A stretch of DNA of 64,000 nt from Phytophthora quininea (Eukaryota > Oomycota > Peronosporomycetes > Peronosporales > Peronosporaceae). The stretch is taken from assembly GCA_011947345.1 (NCBI GenBank), contig JAAVTG010001008.1:496001-560000 (forward strand), given 5' to 3'. Position 1 is the stretch's first letter; each line of letters starts with the position of its first letter. Shown piece after piece: positions 46,624 to 57,822 of this stretch. The position numbers were made by a program, and so were the translations under genes. The notes beneath the pieces were generated by a model. It ran no database searches and was not told the DNA's origin. It worked only from the letters and a program-made list of their open reading frames with translations.

Positions 46624-46841
46624 TGGAACTTGATCGATGAACAGCAAGTAGAAAAGTGAGTCAAGCTCTGGAGGTTGATGCAGCTCGCGCTCCGATCGCC
46701 AAACCGCTTTGCTCTGAGATCGGCCATATCTCCGTGGCGTGATTGCTTTTGCAATGCCTGCGTGACGCTCAAGTATATCACCAGGATAGGCAAGTTGACC
46801 AGCTCTTCATACATAGCTGCAACAACCATCGCGTCGCGTCT

Positions 46842-48027
46842 TCAAGGGGCCCCATAGACGTAGCTACGGATGGTCCTGATCATGACGTCTCCCCACCTTC
46901 CCATTCCAACTTGCAGCTCCTGGCGTGCTGCTTCAGACATGGGAAACTCAGGGTTGTAGAGTTTCAAGAAGGCCGATCGACGCAGTGTCACCACCAGCTC
47001 TGTGTCATCTGCACCACCACCACCACCACCACTGTCCCGCGCTGGGCACAGCCTCTTTGGTCGTCTTCTGGCCGTCAGCACTACCGCACCAGACGTATCC
47101 AACCTCGCCCGCTCCTTTGGGAAATACGGGTAGAGCTCGTCTTCGTCGATCGAGTCGAGAGCCAAAATCCCGCATGGCTCGCCTCCAAATCCTTCCTCGT
47201 CCCCCGTAAAAGGTGCGAGAAGGTGACGACGCTGCTTTCGACGGGTGTGCAGTTCTCCGTCCGTGACAAAATCCTCGTGTTGATGACCGTGCCCTCGATG
47301 GAGTCGTAGTCGTCTCGTACTGTGACGTCGCCCAGTCGTTCGGTCACGTTGATCTCGAAGTTGGTGTAGTGGAACTGGAGCGCGTCCCAGACTTGCTGCA
47401 GCGACTCGACCCCTGGGAAGTGCACCGCCTCCAAATGCACGCAGCATATGTCTCCCTCCGCCGTCTCGAATCGCTGGTCGGAAGTGTGGGGCTTGTCTGG
47501 GTCCACGAACCGATCTGGGGCCATGAGAAAGTCAAAGGTGTTCCGCAGCTTCTGCTTCTTGACGGCCATGAGCGTTTCTCGTCGCTCCTCCCAGTCCTTT
47601 GTGAGGCAGATCCGCGTGTACAGAGGATGAGTCTCTTGGTCTCCCTTTGCAAAGGAAGCGAATAGTGAGTTTAGGACCGTCAGCCAGCTACGTCTAAGCA
47701 GTGAAAGCCTTACCAGACACTCGGACAGCAAGGACTGGGCGCTAGCGACCCCAGCTGCTGCGTCTTGGCCACGGACGTCAGCAGATTGTTCTCTGCCAAG
47801 GTGTTCTGCACGACAGGGTCCAGCAGTGCTCGATCTTCCGGCGACAAGTTGCGGATCTGCAGCTCCTTGAGCCCCATCGCCAAGCGGTTCACTTCTTCTC
47901 GCAGTCGGACCGCCTCCTCCTACAGAACCACCATCACACACACCAGAGTTAGCAACTCCGTCATGGGTCCCTGAACGCTGGAAATTCTTACCCGCCGCGC
48001 CGTGTACGTGCACTTCTGCTTCTTCAT
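46842..48027 (-). CDS. Family member E, three exons, two homopolymer frameshifts
   Basis: Exon 1 (47992-48027) encodes MKKQKCTYTARR; an upstream in-frame ATG at 48234 would add 69 residues of unlikely leader. Exon 2 (47714-47919) is the zipper-like helix and AENNLLTSVAKTQQL; exon 3 (46842-47644) holds HPLYTRICLTKDWEER, VTERLGDVTVRDDYDS, DEDELYPYFPKERARL and ends WGDVMIRTIRSYVYGAP. Coding-strand GGGG at 47749-47752 and GGGGG at 47201-47205 are each one base short for the frame. Exon 2 is 206 bp, that is 207 with the missing base, equal to member G. Confidence 0.72.
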
Positions 48028-48262
48028 GTCGGTCTCCGCTTCCGAAATGCGGGACTCGCCAACATGGACCACGTGTCCCACCGTCACGACGGCCGTGATT
48101 GCGTGAGCTGAGTTGCAGTCAACTGCAACATGCCAGTCTTGCCGCTGTGTTTTCGGTAGCTGAGACTTTCGGTAGCTGCGACCGTTTCGTGCTAACATCG
48201 GATCGCTAACGTCACGATGACTGTTGACGTACATCTCATTATTCAGCGCCCAGTCCTATCCT

Positions 48263-49371
48263 TTAGTGCGTCGGATATAACGAACCCCGCATGCACTTCA
48301 GCATGACTCGCCCCCAGCGAATGATTCCTTCCTGCAGGCCATGACGAGCACACTCAGAGATGGGGAACTCTGGATTGAGCAGTTTGATGAAAGCTGCTCG
48401 ACGCAGAGTTACTACCAGCCCCCAGAGTCTTCGCTTGCAACCAAGACAATCGCACCGGATCCATCCCGTCGAGTGCGTTCGTGAGGCACGTACGGATACA
48501 GCTCGTCCTCGTCCACAAAGTCGATGGCAATGACCCCACACGCCTCACCGCCACAGAGATCGTTGTCTGCATCAAACAACTGGGAGAACACCACCGTACT
48601 CGCCTCGATCTTCGTGCCGTGGTCGTCCGTCGAGATCACGCGCGAGTTGAAGACGCTGCCTTCCACGCAGTCGTAGTCGTCTCGGACCGTGATGTGGCCC
48701 GTCAGCTCCGAGATGCTGATCTCCGTGTTCTGGAAGTAGAACAGGACGGCGTCGAAGACCTGGCGGAGCGACTGGACGTTCGGGAACTGGATGGTCTCGT
48801 AGTTGACGCAGCAGAGATCGCCCTGCTCGTTCTCGAACTGCTGCTCCGAGTGTTTGGTCTTCTTGGAGGCGGCCAGACGGTTCGGGTCCATGATGAAGTG
48901 GTAGGCGTCTTGTAGCTTTTGCTGTCGGATGGTCATGAGCGTAGCGTGTCGTTTGTCCCAGTCAGTGCCGAGTCGGATGGTCGAGTAGAGAGGGAAGAAA
49001 CGTTGGTCTCCCTGCAAGATTAATCGTTAGTTCTTGGTCATTCCTTCATGGTTGAATATAAGAGCTCTGTTACCATGAAGCGTGAAGCGAAGGACTGCGC
49101 CTCGGCAATTTCATGTTGCTTTTCTCGGCCGAAGGATAAAAGTTCGGCATGTTGGGTCAACGACTTGTCTAGGAGCGGACCTGTTTGTTTTGAGCGAGAT
49201 CGCGCCTGCAGTACTTCCAGCTGTGATTCCAACATCCGGACCTCTTCATGGAGCTCTTGCGCCTTCTCCTACAGATAGCGCCACCCCTCGTTAACTGCAC
49301 AGCTACTATTGTTCCTGTATCACTCGTCCTACCCTTCGGGCTTCATACGTGCACTTGCGCTTCTTCGGCAT
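48263..49371 (-). CDS. Family member F, three exons, one homopolymer frameshift
   Basis: Exon 1 (49333-49371) encodes MPKKRKCTYEARR; exon 2 (49074-49268) EKAQELHEEVRMLESQLEVL; exon 3 (48263-49011) PLYSTIRLGTDWDKRHATL, ISELTGHITVRDDYDC, VDEDELYPYVPHERTRR and the last helix (MLKCMRGSLYPTH). A run of five C at 48419-48423 (G on the coding strand) breaks the frame between EDSG and LVVTLRRAAFIKLL; six would restore it. Same orientation as E and G, with about 235 bp between F's end and E's start. Confidence 0.72.
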
Positions 49372-49522
49372 TGCAACAGCCAACGCTTCCGCTCCGTCCG
49401 TTTCGGATTCTGGTCATCAAATCTGTTTACGACCTACAACCACTTGCTGCGAATGAACGACTTCCAATGCCTTTCAACTTGTGGTCCCCATTGACATCCA
49501 TCTCGATACTGGTTTGGCAGCC

Positions 49523-50655
49523 CTACGACGCAGAGTAGACGTACTTTCGGATGTTTCTGATCATGAGATCACCCCACCGACTAATACCCGCATGTAGTCC
49601 TTGGCGTGTGGCTTCACACACTGGGAACTGAGGGTGGTGCAGCTTCAGGAAAGCCCCGCGTCTTAAAGTCACCACAACCCCATCGTCTGTTTGCCTTGCT
49701 GTCAGCACAATTGACCCAGACGTATCAAAGCGAACTCTCTCGTTCGGGAAGTACGGATACAGCTCGTCTTCATCCACACAGTCCAGGGCCAAAATGCCGC
49801 ACTCTTGTCCGCCAAAGTCCTTGTCCCCCTCCGTAACGAACCGTGAGAACGTGATGATGCTGCTCTCCACTTGAGTGCAGCCCTCGGACCGAGACAACAC
49901 GCGAATATTCTGCACACTGCCGTCGATGGAGTCGTAGTCGTCTCTCACCGTGGTGTGGCCAAACTGCTCCGAGATACTGATCTCTAAATTGTTGTAGTGA
50001 TTCTGAAGAGCGTCGTACACCTGCCGCAGCGATTGCACTCCCGGAAACTGTACAGCCTCCAAGTGGATGGAACACAAATCTCCCTCTGCATTTTCGTAGC
50101 GATGGTCTGACGTGTGGGGCTTAAATGGGTTCTCAAACCTTCCTGGGGCCATCAGATACTCGAAAGCCGCGCGGATTTTCTGCTCCATCAGTGCCATGAG
50201 GATTTGGCGACGCAGCTCCCAGTCGTCGCCCAGACAGATCCGCGTGTAGAACGGATGCGATTCATTGCCCCCTACAATAATAATAAGAAGAAATAAAAGT
50301 TTAGTAAAAAAGTAATATGTATGCGTAAAATGAAAGGCGCTTCCTTACGAGGCTTTGAGTGAGCAAGGACTGGGCCTTCGCCACCCGCAAGTGCTGCGAT
50401 TGGGCCTCAGACGTCAGCAGCATGTTCTCGGCCAGCTTGAACTGCACGTGCGGGTCCAGCAGCGCCCTGGCCTCGGGGACAGCGACCGGATCTGCAGCTG
50501 CTGCAGCTCAGTCGTCAGCTGGGACTCCTTCTCCCGCAGCTTCTTGAGCTCGTCCTGCTTATTATGCACATGTTAGACAACGATTATTGCTGATGATTTA
50601 GCTGCCAAGATGCACGTACTCGACGCACGCTGTACGTGCATTTCTGCTTCTTCAT
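49523..50655 (-). CDS. Family member G, three exons, homopolymer frameshifts
   Basis: Exon 1 (50620-50655) encodes MKKQKCTYSVRR; exon 2 (50349-50554) DELKKLREKESQLTTELQQL with a coding-strand CCCC (50475-50478) where CCCCC is needed before EARALLDPH; exon 3 (49523-50271) HPFYTRICLGDDWELRRQIL, ISEQFGHTTVRDDYDS, VDEDELYPYFPNERVRF. The exon 3 start, GGGG after TAG, is also one G short of the phase used by other members. It is most similar to member E (shared SRFV/SHLL and YFP-ER motifs). Confidence 0.72.
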
Positions 50656-50784
50656 TTGACTGAGAAATTGGCTAATGGCACGTGGAACTGTAAATACGGA
50701 CACGCCAACTGATCCGGCCGAATTTCCCTCCTGCGATTACGAACAGCACAATTGGATTTACGGCTTGGTTTTATGCTTCCTTTA

Positions 50785-51929
50785 TCACAGGAGTTGTCGT
50801 CGAATGGTCTTCATCATGAGGTCCCCCATTGTGAGATCCCCATCTGCAGATCTTGTAGCGTGGCTGTGGACATGGAAAACTCTGGTCGATACATTTTCAA
50901 GAAAGCTACTCGCCGCATGCTCACCACCAGCTTGCCGTCGTCTTCGCAGTGCTCCAGTTTGATTTCTTGTTGACGACTTGCAGTTAGCACAATTGCTACG
51001 GAGACATCTCGTCGAACGCGCTCACTGGAAAGGTACGGGTGTAGTGCATCTTGGTCGACGGAGTCAATGGCAACGACTGCACATGGCTCTCGAGTCGACG
51101 CTTTGCTGCCTTCGTTCACACTTGCAAACCCGACGACGTTGTTCTCGATGACGACGCCTTTCAGATTCCGCGACAAGAGGCAAGCGCTATTCGCGAGCCC
51201 TTCGACAGCGTCATAGTCTTCTCTCACTGTAATATGACCCAGCTGCTCCGAAATGATGATCTCTATATTGTCCACGTAGAACTTGAGCGCATCGAACACT
51301 TGTTGGATCGACTTGACGCCCGCGACATGAGCCACGTCGACGTGGACGCAGCAGATGTCGCCTTCTGACGTCTCAAACCGCTCGTCTGAGTGTTGTGGTG
51401 TCCGTGGATACTCCAATGGACAAGTCTGCGTGACGTAGTCGTAGGCACGTTGCAATTTCTGCGACCGCATACCAAGCAGCGCAGCACGTCGACTTGTCCA
51501 GTCTTTGCCGAGACATATCGTCGTGTGCAGAGGATTCCATTCCCGTTCATTCTAGCAAGCAGCAGCATACTTGTCAAAAATGTATTAACTCGGAGAAAGG
51601 CAACAGTCTAACACCACGCACCATGCATTCTGACAATAAAGCTTGAGACCTTGCCAATCGAAATTGCTGACTTCTGGCTGCAGCAACAAGCACAGTTTGC
51701 TGTAAAATGAACTCCGCAAGCTCTGCCTGTTCGGGTGTCAGGACTGGAGTTCGAAGAACTGCCAATTCCGAAGACAGACGCTCCACCTCCATCCGAAGCC
51801 GCTTTACTTCCTCCTGCTCAGCAAATGCAAACACTAGATACGTTAAACAAACACGACATCGACAAGCGGACAGCAAGCTGCACATCCACCTACCCTTCTG
51901 GCAGTGTACGTGTTCCTTGGTTTGGCCAT
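50785..51929 (-). CDS. Family member H, three exons, terminal frameshift
   Basis: Exon 1 (51894-51929) encodes MAKPRNTYTARR; exon 2 (51622-51813) EEVKRLRMEVERLSSELAVL; exon 3 (50785-51551) HTTICLGKDWTSRRAALL, ISEQLGHITVREDYDA, VDQDALHPYLSSERVRRD. At 50823-50827 five C (G on the coding strand) stop the frame at WGTS; six would give WGDLMMKTIRRQLL and the stop at 50785. Confidence 0.72.
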
Positions 51930-52419
51930 GGGCTCTGATGCTGAAGATTGAACAATGAGAAATGGTCCGCTCGTGGGATCACCTGGCCACTTCAGCGCAG
52001 CTGTCAACGGACAATTCGAGACGCAACGTGGTGGTACGTGGCGGCATCAATTGCGGGACCACCAAAGGAGTCCAACTTCACTCATCAAGCAGTGGTGAGG
52101 ATCTGCATTCGATGACGTTCGCCGGAGACGAGAAACATGGGCAATCCAAGCAGCAATGACAAGCGGCAAAACTTAAGGTGCATAAGCAGTTCAAAGGCGG
52201 ACCCGTTGCCACAATGACAAAGACCAAGTCGGACTGCCAGTCGCGACGCTGTTCGTTCACATGAATCTACCAGACATGGGGACAGCTATCCGCCATGATG
52301 GTCCAATGGAGCTCTCCATCGAGAACGTCAATCCCAATTCCAAAACAACACGACTTGCCCCAGGATTCCATACAAACGAAAAGTCCATTCGATGATATCT
52401 CTATCTGCTATCCTGGCAA
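51930..52419. other. Intergenic, no gene seen
   Basis: Short ORFs only, between the start of H and the end of I. It should contain the promoter of H. Confidence 0.4.
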
Positions 52420-53587
52420 TTACGGCGTCGTATACACCACGCTGCGCACAGTTTTGAGCATGACATCACCCCACCGAGCGATTCCTTCGTGAAGCTCCTG
52501 CATCGCAAACGCCGACACTGGGAATTGTGGCTTATGAAGCTTCACGAATGCAGCTCTCCTCATCGTGACCACCACCTCGCTCGGCTCTTCTCCTCCTCTC
52601 AACATCGTCGTTGCTAGCCGCTTATCTTTCTGCTTCATCTTCTTCCGACTCACAGTCAGCACCACCGCTCCCGACACGTCCTTTCGCACTCGCTCGCTCG
52701 GTTGGTACGGATACAACTCGTCCTCATCCACGCAGTCGCTGGCCAGGATGGCACAAGGTCCAATGCCCTGTCCCAATTCGTCCTTGGCAAACATCTGCGG
52801 GAACGACACAGCATTCATCTCGGTCGTAATGCCGCAGTCTTCGGTGGACGCAATTCTAGAGTTATACGCTGTGCCTTCAATCGAGTCGTAGTCGTCTCTG
52901 ACAGTAATGTGTCCCAATCTCTCCGAGATACTAATCTCCATGTTGGTCAGGTAGAAGATGAGCGCATTGTAGACTTGTTCTAGCGACTCGACACCTCTAA
53001 AGTGCACCGTTTCGAACCTCACACAGCATAAGTCCCCTTGTGCAGACTCGAATCGCTCGTCTGAGAGCTGCATCTTCTCCGGCTGCGAGTGGGAGCTCCT
53101 GGCCATGATGTACTCGTAGGCGTTCCGCAGTTTCTCCGTTCTGATGGCTCTTAGTGTGGCCCTTCTCTCTGGCCAGTCCTTGGTGAGTTTGATTCTCGTA
53201 TAGAGAGGGTGGGTGAACTGGTCTCCGAGGCAGCGGGACAGCAGACTCTGCGCATTGGCCACGTGCAGCTGCTGGTGTCTCAAGACGCTCGTCAGCGCCA
53301 CATTCTCGGCCTCTCTTCTGCAGCACTGGGTCGGCCTTGGCCGCTTCTTCAGGAGGCAAGTTGCGGGTCTTTAGGACCGCCACTTGGCTCTCCAGACGCT
53401 CAATCTCTTGCTGTAGCGAAGACTGTTCCTCTTTGCGCAGAACGTATGTGGCCTTGCGCTTCTTCTTTTGCTTCTTGGGCGGCTCTTGACTGGGCGGAGA
53501 CGTCTGCGAGGCGTGCAGCTCCTCGCTGCTGGCGTCGGACAGCAGCAACTGCTGGAAACTCGCGTCTGCCACGGGCTCGACGAACAT
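52420..53587 (-). CDS. Family member I, intronless, one frameshift
   Basis: The N-terminus (53587 down) has a 37-residue leader, then KKKRKATYVLRKEEQSSLQQ running straight into the zipper-like helix: the first intron of members A and C-H is absent. The second is missing too (LSRCLGDQFTHPLYTRIKLT is continuous). The C-domain is canonical: ISERLGHITVRDDYDS, DCVDEDELYPYQPSERVRKD, MRRAAFVKLHKPQ, WGDVMLKTVRSVVYTTP. One frame break near 53318, between PVLQK and AENVALTSVL, where AGAG has one base too many or too few. Perfect intron loss at both sites suggests an RNA-mediated copy or an independent ancient class. Confidence 0.75.
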
Positions 53588-54405
53588 GTCTGAGCGGTTG
53601 AGAAGGACGAATAATGAGGCTGGGTTTTCAAGAAAGAAGTAAACATATGGGTTATCTATACAAGGATAGAAATATCAGTTAATTATACGTTAACTGGGAG
53701 AAATGTTCATTTGTCCGATACTTTAACGAAATAGAGACGGCTGTTTTGCGGGACAAAACGTCTGAACAACAAATCTCGATGATATGGTTTGCTTAAGTTT
53801 CGTATATATGCGAGTTTGTATGCCAATGGGTAGTTATACGATATTTAGTATATTTTGTTAAATACTCAGCAGTTTTTGCAGTGCTTAGTCAGAGGAAAGT
53901 TATTTCGATTCTTACAACCTGCCAGCATTTCGATTGAACCGACAGCCCTCGAGCTATTGCACAATGAAAATGTAGACGTAGTCCACCTACAGCTCTGGCT
54001 CGGACATCTGCAAAACTATACGCACAGTAGCTGCATCAGGATAAAATTGAGATTAGCTGCGGACTGTCCAGCTGGTGACTGCGTCGGTGTCACAGTTCGA
54101 TGATCTGCTGAGTGCAGTGACGTGTTGGTTGGCCTAAAAACGTGACTCCCAGTAGATGTTACCGAAGTGTACGGTGTTTCTGCTGAGGTATGCGCAGTAC
54201 ATTCAGAAACTGCAAGCTCAAAGCGCCGCACTCATCGCTGGGTGACACGAACTTGGTGTTCGTTTTTAACGCGATTGTCGTGCCATGAACGGATTGTCGA
54301 ATACGTTGTGTGCAATTAGAAGACCACCACGTAGCTTAGCATTTTCGTTGAAAGGTAAAGAGGGAAACTAGGCCTTCAACTTGGAGAGTCCCGCACTGAC
54401 GCTAT
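53588..54405. other. Intergenic, no gene seen
   Basis: A+T-rich from about 53640 to 53880, then mixed; only shadow-like ORFs. Contains the promoter of I and the 3' flank of J. Confidence 0.4.
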
Positions 54406-55428
54406 CTATGTGTAGATTATCCGCCGGATCGCTTGCAGCACGACATCACCCCACCGCGTGACGTTATTCCGAAGTTCCTGCATGGCAGCCTCCGAGACAT
54501 TGAACTCGGGTCTGCAAGTCTTGACGAAAAACGATCGGATCATGACTATCACCACTTCTTCCTTACCGCCGTCTTGTGCGTTAGTCGTCGCATTCCTACG
54601 AAGGACCGGAAGCAGCAACACGGTGCCGTTCAGAACTTTACGAACACAATCTTGCGGGTGGTACGGGTGCAAGTCGTCTTGATCCACACTGTCGATCGCC
54701 ATAACAGCGTAGGGCTGGATGTGTTGCTCTTTGTTGCCTTCTACATACTGTCCAAACGCCACGACATTCAGCTCCGTTGTCACTCCACAATCCAACCCCG
54801 ACGTCAGTCGGTAGTTCGACACAAAAGCTCCAGTATCTACGGCATCGTAGTCATCTCTCAGTGTCATGTGGCCTAACTGCTCCGAGATGGCAATCTCCAG
54901 TGTATCAACGGTAAACCTCACAGCGTCGAACACTTTCTTCAAGTCGTGCACCCCGAAGAACGGAATCACTTCATTGCGGACGCAGCAGAAGCTTCCGTGC
55001 TCGTCTTCAAAGTGCTCCTCAGAGAACTGAGGTTTTAGAGGCTTCAGGTGTTGACACCTAGCGGTAACGTATCGGAACCCTCTAGCAAGACGTTCGTCTT
55101 TCATGGCTAGCAAAGTTTCTCTCCTTGAGGCCCAGTCTTGACCCAAGTGAATGGGCAAACCCATGGGGTTTCTGCATTGGCTTTGCAGCCATTGAGATAG
55201 CAGACTCTGCATTCCAGCCACGTGAACATGCTGCTGGTCCACCGACTCCTTCAGAGTCACGTTTAGACCCACCGAGGCGTAGAGTTTGCGCCACGGAGCC
55301 TCTCCGCCGTCTTGCAGTGCCTGCAGCTGCTGCTGCAGCTCTTGGATTTCCTGTTGCAGCGCCTCCTTCTCCTCTTTACGAGCCAGATACGTCGCCTTGC
55401 GCTTCTTGGGGACGTGCATTGCTGTCAT
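54406..55428 (-). CDS. Family member J, intronless, intact
   Basis: This is the one member with no frame break. I prefer the ATG at 55428 (MTAMHVPKKRKATYLARKEE) since the sequence just before it, GTGACCAG, looks like an acceptor for a 5'-UTR intron; the frame is open to an ATG at 55464. After the basic stretch comes EALQQEIQELQQQLQALQ. The C-domain has ISEQLGHMTLRDDYDA, SVDQDDLHPYHPQDCVRK, then MIRSFFVKTCRPEF and WGDVVLQAIRRIIYT. With K it forms a distinct subgroup (LYASVGLN, SNYRL, AFGQYVE, VLLLP) that lacks both introns. Confidence 0.8.
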   Translation of the reverse strand: MTAMHVPKKRKATYLARKEEKEALQQEIQELQQQLQALQDGGEAPWRKLYASVGLNVTLKESVDQQHVHVAGMQSLLSQWLQSQCRNPMGLPIHLGQDWASRRETLLAMKDERLARGFRYVTARCQHLKPLKPQFSEEHFEDEHGSFCCVRNEVIPFFGVHDLKKVFDAVRFTVDTLEIAISEQLGHMTLRDDYDAVDTGAFVSNYRLTSGLDCGVTTELNVVAFGQYVEGNKEQHIQPYAVMAIDSVDQDDLHPYHPQDCVRKVLNGTVLLLPVLRRNATTNAQDGGKEEVVIVMIRSFFVKTCRPEFNVSEAAMQELRNNVTRWGDVVLQAIRRIIYT

Positions 55429-55544
55429 CTGGTCACACAAGTTCAGGAATGAATGTATGTACAAAAAAACAATTTACTAACACCCAAAACTGCGACAGCT
55501 ATCGCTAATGGAGGAAACCTGGGGCTTCCTGCGCCATGGTTTGG

Positions 55545-57671
55545 AGTGTTTTCTCGAGACACGATGCAGTTTGAGTTTCTGGAGGCAGACGACGATATCT
55601 GGGGTCGAACAAGCGCCGCCAACTGACGGTGCTGCTACACAATCTCCCCTGGAAGAATTCCGCCAGACGAGAACGCTTTGGCTCTGCTGGCGGCAGTTGA
55701 ACACGTGGACAAGCACGCCTGGAAGTTTCTATTGGCCGGTACTGCTACGTCCAATTGGGCAAGGACGACGCGCTGATCGACGAGGAGATCCCCGTCCGAT
55801 ACTCTTTGTATCTCGACACCGAGGGACGACAAGGTCCCAATGGCGTTGTCTACGATCTCGTCGAGTTTTCCCAGCGGGAACATCCTAGCATTGGCTTTGA
55901 TGAGGCGCTAGGAAAGATCGCTGCTGTGGGTGAGGGGGTGAGTGTGGGGGTGGAGATTACCGTCCCAGTTCGGGTCTTGTTCCACCCAGGGGTTCAGTCG
56001 GCCATTGAGGACAGGATGGCAGCAATTGCACAGGCTGAAAGAACCGTGAACGAGCAGTGGGAGGACTTCCGTCGCCAACACCTGAACCAGCATGTGCCGC
56101 CGCGGTCGTATCGCTGCGCTTTCGTGCTGGAACCGATGGTGGTGTTTCTTACCAGTGTCGAACTCTCCACTACACTGATGAAGGCGACGCAGAACTTGAT
56201 CCGTGACAATGTGCGGTTTCGCATCTGGCGTTCGTACTAAAGCCTTCGATGACGTTGCAGCTGAGTATCAAGAGTCCAGGAGCATATTTAGTAGCTTTGC
56301 GGCCCATCTCTTCGGCAATACGCGCCGCCACGCTCAACTCGCCAACAGCACACCTCTTCAGCTGGGAGCAATTGAATTGCTGCCTGACAAATTTACGCGC
56401 ATTCGGGATGTGGAGGCAATTTTTCTGCCATGGTGTCGAACCAAACAACCAACAAGATTGTACTGTGTCTAGCATTAACTGATGAAGACCAAGTGTCAAC
56501 CAAAGAATGGTGGAAATGGGTGGCTTATGGGGTATTCTCGAAGCGTGCTCGACTTTATTCTGCAGTGGAATCCCTCGAGCTTCTCGGGCTTAGCAGCATG
56601 AGTAAGGAGGATATGGAGGCGTTTGCTGCCATTGCTACGTCTAATCATCCTGAAGAGGATCTTTTCAGCTCCCCGAGATTTTGGATGAACGCGACGCTAC
56701 TTTGAAAATTGGAACTCCAATCCAGTGGCTGATCAATAACGGAGAGGGCGTTGCTCAACCGTTAGTGTTAGAATCGGATACTCATTTTGTTCGAACTTTT
56801 AGTGACGATGGAGAGAGCCAATGGGTCGACGTGGTCATTCCAGGCCTTGGTCGATGCCATGTACAGCGAAGTGACTTGGTATTTGACGATACTTATGCTT
56901 TGCAGCACCGCAGCAACTCTTTGACATCACTTCAGCTTGGTTTTAATTATTTTGATTTTCTGTTCATTATCAAGGCGTGCCATTATTCCTGAGCACGGTT
57001 GGGTCCTCGTTAAGTCATTGGTAATGCAAGATTTGGGGAACTTGGATGCTGTCGAAATCGAGCGCTTCGCCCAGTTCCGGGGTCTTGATGACAATTGGAT
57101 TCTTCACAGCTGCCCTAACTTGCGGGAGTTATCTCTCTTTGGCGGACATATTGTTGATGTGAGTCTAAGCTTTGATGACTACCACAAGAACCATCGCTCA
57201 TTATGTGATTTGAGTTGGTGTGAGGATGCCACTGCATTCGTTCAGTCCTTGTCCGACGCAAACAACCCGCGAGTAAAATATACTCGCCGATTACGTGTGC
57301 ACACGTATGTCCTTGATCAGGTCGAGGATGATTCTGCAGCTTTGGGAAAGGCTATCCTGGAAATGCTTCGGGTGAACCAAAGGCTGGAATATTTTGAGCT
57401 TGATGCAATCCCCAGATACTGGGGATTCAGTAACAGCATAAGAGCGTTTCATCTCCAACCGATCAGTCGAGTTCGCACACCTCTGGCGATGGAAAGCAAA
57501 CTGGCGTTCCTCAGTGCGATTTCTTGCAGGACGTACGAAGCCTCGAGTTCAAAACGATTACGACCCAGTCTCCAGCTTCCGGAGCTGAACCAAGCGGTCC
57601 TCCAAGATATATTCACGTTTGCGGCAACTCCAGTTCTCCGACAAGTTTACTTTCACAAAGGACGTGAATAA
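55545..57671 (+). pseudogene. Oomycete hypothetical family gene, multiply frameshifted
   Basis: Successive overlapping frames encode blocks I associate with a repeated oomycete hypothetical family. They are KDDALIDEEIPVRYSLYLDT (55760 on), AIELLPDKFTRIRDVEA (56370 on), WWKWVAYGVFSKRAR and MSKEDMEAFAAIA (56500-56640), ERDATLK, TFSDDGESQWVDVVIPGLGR (56800-56850), then HSCPNLRELSLFGG (57105 on) and the C-terminal QAVLQDIFTFAATPVLRQVYF (57590 on). The C-terminal part resembles degenerate leucine-rich repeats (CPNLRELSL). At least four frame changes separate them. No catalytic motif, signal peptide or membrane segment is visible and the function is unknown. Whether the breaks are decay or consensus errors cannot be told here. 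Confidence 0.5.
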
Positions 57672-57822
57672 GGTCCCGGGAAAGCTGTGGATGCAACATT
57701 CGTTTTCGTCGTTTCCGTCAGTGAACTGGAGCTTCATAGTGCCAAATGTCAACATCGAGTGGAAGTCGGTGTATTTTGTACTGCGTAATGAAAGTAGATC
57801 TAGGGTGGAACAGAAGGTAAGC

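Noticed and set aside
46842..47447. Separate gene for the C-terminal half of member E
   Set aside because: It continues the conserved domain exactly after a one-base loss in a G-run; not an independent gene.
54406..55428. Assigning the bZIP-like family to the M96 mating-specific family of Phytophthora
   Set aside because: Both are clustered oomycete families, but I cannot confirm sequence identity from memory, so I left the family unnamed.
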